Origin: Crotophaga sulcirostris
Taxonomy: Eukaryota > Chordata > Aves > Cuculiformes > Crotophagidae
Length of the DNA stretch: 64,000 nt
Reading direction: 5' to 3'
Assembly: GCA_013397455.1 (NCBI GenBank)
Contig: VYZB01000015.1
Coordinates: forward strand, 355,749-419,748
Under the pieces are notes generated by a model. That model ran no database searches, had not been told where the DNA came from, and saw nothing but the letters and a program-made list of their open reading frames with translations. Both the position numbers and the translations under genes were made by a program. Of the stretch, positions 61,151 through 64,000 are shown in pieces (position 1 is the stretch's first letter; the number at the start of each line of letters is the position of its first letter).

Positions 61151-62963
61151 AAGTACACAGAAATAAAGCAGGGAACACTGAAAAAAATAATGCTCCTTTC
61201 AAATCACGACATATTCTACAATTCCTGTGCAAGTTTCTCACCCAAATTTTTCTTCCACAGAATCTTAGAAGTCATGGTAAAATAGTATTAATTTTGCTAT
61301 AAATTGAAAATTACATTTTGGTAAACCACTTTCACTATCACAAAACCTCCAACACAAAAATCAGGTACAGTTTTCCAATTTAAGTTTGGAATGTGTGATT
61401 TATGTGAACCGTTGAACAGCCTGATTAACTTTATATTTTCTTAAATCAAGGAATTAACATATTTGCTGGTTTTGTTTATATTACCTTTATTTAGCGCACA
61501 AACACAAGAAACTGCAAACAGACTGCCAGTCTCTATTCATATACAAAGTAGCTTCCTCAGCTGTTCACACTTTACCTGAGATAGAAGCAAAACTGCTCTG
61601 GTTTATTCTACATCATGATCTACTTGTGCTCAGTGAAAGAAATAAATAGTGTACATTTCTGAGCCCAACAACAGGCACAACAGCTGAAGACACCAAACTT
61701 CAATTCCGGCTAGACTTGACTCTATTCAAGGATGGTGCCATTCTCAATTACCAGAGTTCCAATGCTTTGAGAAAAAAATAAAAGCATTGACTGATTCTTT
61801 TATACACTTTCTCCATCAGTTCAAGATTTATAATATTGCAGGTGGGGGTTTTTTTGTTTGGTTGTTTTTTTTTAAAAAAAACACACAAGCTGGTTCATTC
61901 CCAGGTTTTGTACAACTATGTCAGTTGCTCTCATATTAAAAGTGTTCTTTCACTTCTGGTCCATTAATCTTCTTTAACTGTCAGTTTGCAGTATCAGCAG
62001 TCAATTTAGAATCCTGAAGGTTAATCGTCAATAATGCCAGGAGAGGTGCCAGTGTTACCTAAATTGCTTCAGAGCTGCTGCCTCTGCAGATACTTTTCTT
62101 GATGTGAATGTGGAGGCAAAGATAATGAAATACAAATATTTAATATCAGGAGTTTTCATTTGACAATCAAATTATTTTACCTCAGCTGGAAAAACCATCA
62201 CAAACAGACAAACAGAACAAATCAGAATGAATAACATAAAATAACTCATTACTGAACAGCACTGACGTAAACATAAAGAAAAAAGCTAACCAAGTTAACT
62301 TGGTACAGAAGAAACACAGCCAATTAGTAACAAATTCTTAAGTTATGCTTCTCTCTTCCACGGTCAGAAAGAATCAGGATGTATCCTGTATGTTGCATTA
62401 TATTATATAGAAATTATATATACAATATATTTTTAATATATAAAAATATGCATACATACAGTGTATGGATATCTTGACACAGCCTATGCCCACCATTAAT
62501 GGATTTCTGAGTGACATCATGTACCACACAACTGATTTTAAATCACCGAAATAGAGCACTTGAATTTTCATGATAGACGTCACAACAATCATCATTTTAA
62601 ATTAACAAACAAACAAACAAGCCTCACCCTGTTTCAGAGCTTTAGGAGATTTACGCTACATTCATAATAACCTAGTCTGAGACAGCAGTACCTGTTTGCC
62701 TGGCACGAAGAAATAACAGTCAATAGTCAGGGCCTTAGTTGAGAACTGGAGTCACCAAGAATTTCCAACTTTCGCTACAGGTTTCCTGTGTAATCTTCAG
62801 GAAACCACAGGAAGGTAGGATGGGGATTAAATTAGAGATTAAGACGCACAAATTCAAATATCTAGACTCCCATTACAAGGAGATTTAGTCTCTACTGAAT
62901 GCTCCTTAATTCTTAAAGCCTCTCCTTAAGCTAATTCAGCTAACCTGCTAGTAGGGACTCAAC

Positions 62964-62989
62964 ACAGAGGTCTAAGCTTAGGCCTCTGT
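62964..62989. repeat. 26-bp near-perfect palindrome
   Basis: acagagg at one end and cctctgt at the other surround a centre of tctaagcttagg. The whole 26 bp equals its own reverse complement apart from one mismatched pair. Confidence 0.85.
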
Positions 62990-64000
62990 ATCCGAGACAA
63001 CTACCTGCAGACAGCAGAAGACTCATGCTCTTCTGGACCAGCTGCCAGAATCCAAGGAAGTATTGCAAGTGGCAAAGATACCTAATGTGTAGGTGACAGA
63101 GTGAATTAATCACCTGGCTACAAGATCCTGTGAACAGCTATTCAGCTCCACTGACTGTATTGACTGTATTTCCATAACAAGTCCAGCCTGCACAATCAAT
63201 AAAGGGAGTTGAGACACCCAAAGTGAGGCACCTTAATCCTACAACTGAATTTGAGTATGAAAAATTTACAGACAGACTGATATACAAAAAGTTTTGTTTG
63301 TTTTTTTCATTCATTAAATTGTAAGGCATTACATGATGGATCTGTTTGCATAATGTGAACACATGACATTTTTTATCAAAGACTAAAATGATGACATGAA
63401 ATGTAGGATTTACAATAAATCTTGAAACTTTGAATACATTTGAATGAATGACGGGCCCCCAGAAATATAACAGTGTGCTCCTAAAAACAGAATTGTGAAA
63501 AAATGCACTGCAAAATTAATGGATTCCAGACAAGAAGCTAGCAGACATGGCAACTGGTAAAGATGAGTAATTATAAAAGGAACTGTAGGAAGTATTAGGA
63601 CTCACCTGTTTCAAGTGACTATCTCAGCTACAGGCTGGCACCTAAGGAATGCTCTACAGAATAATCTCCAGTCACATGCACAGAATGCATGCTTGAGTGA
63701 AAGTTGTCTAATTATAACAATATGCATTTTATAGAGCATAGTTTCTCTATTTCAAAAGAACTTTTAAAACAGACAAAAAACTCAGTATTTGCATTCTTTT
63801 GAACAAATGCTGTGAAGGTCTGAAAATTAACCAACCTGGAAAGTTCAGCATAGGTTAAGTTCCCTGTAGGTTGTAGTATCATAATTATTTAAACCATTTT
63901 ATTAAAAAAATAAATCAGGGAACCCCAAAATTTGGTTAAACCTACAGAAACGGTTTTACGTACAAAGGTTTGTTCTTTGCCAGGTCCATTTGGCTTATCT

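Larger units (their letters stand above)
55364..64000 (-). other. 3' part of MON2 intron 1 (over 8.6 kb in window)
   Basis: No segment encoding the expected start of MON2, and no CpG-rich promoter-like region, was found here, so exon 1 lies beyond 64000. The stretch contains a CR1 3' end (58665-58765), a larger decayed CR1 body (60340-61150), AT-rich tracts near 62398-62460 and an AAAC run near 62600. It also has a 26-bp imperfect palindrome at 62964-62989 and otherwise unassigned sequence. Confidence 0.7.

Noticed and set aside
55364..64000. MON2 first coding exon or alternative start
   Set aside because: No minus-strand segment resembling the expected N-terminal residues with a phase-0 donor was found; the exon most likely lies beyond the window.
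1..64000. CRISPR arrays, operons, toxin or phage-like systems
   Set aside because: The window is a single spliced vertebrate gene with intronic DNA; the only array is the 25-bp minisatellite, which has no spacer structure.

Overview
The window is AT-rich vertebrate nuclear DNA, most likely from a bird or another sauropsid. Two things point there. Nearly every coding segment is a close match to the vertebrate MON2 protein. The recognisable mobile elements are CR1-type LINE remnants (58.67-58.77 kb and 60.34-61.15 kb), the dominant repeat family of birds. There are no bacterial, viral or plasmid-like genes; most short reading frames are intronic noise.

The window holds essentially one gene: MON2, transcribed right to left on the minus strand. 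I could place 34 consecutive coding exons from 55363 down to the stop codon at 3385-3387. Every visible junction is GT-AG, all phases agree, and the exons join into one uninterrupted reading frame of 5049 nt (1682 codons plus stop). Only the first coding exon (about 37 residues, by comparison with mammalian MON2) is missing. It must lie beyond position 64000, so promoter and 5' UTR are not in view. Numbering that missing exon as 1, the window shows exons 2 to 35. One acceptor, that of exon 5, is hidden by a 21-base run of N.

Layout: 1-2880 is downstream flank with no recognised gene. About 2880-3384 is the likely 3' UTR with candidate poly(A) signals. 3385-8841 holds exons 35-31. 8842-17149 is an 8.3-kb intron with a five-copy 25-bp minisatellite. 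17150-20343 holds exons 30-27, including an 18-nt microexon. 20344-25174 is a 4.8-kb intron. 25175-31483 holds exons 26-21. 31484-33706 is a 2.2-kb intron. 33707-40143 holds exons 20-12, with some very short introns. 42731-50952 holds exons 11-3. 50953-55299 is a 4.3-kb intron and 55300-55363 is exon 2. 55364-64000 is the 3' part of intron 1, carrying the CR1 relics.

MON2 is a large Golgi/endosome scaffold related to the big Arf-GEFs (DCB and HUS-type N-terminal regions) but lacking a Sec7 catalytic domain. In other animals and yeast it works with DOPEY (Dop1) and a P4-ATPase in endosome-to-Golgi recycling. I found no previously undescribed system. The most interesting non-standard signals are the microexon with an SRRM4-like acceptor layout, the tandem array of TGACTCAGCA (AP-1/NRF2-type) sites, a protein-like segment with a strong donor in intron 14, and the sequence gap sitting exactly on a splice acceptor.
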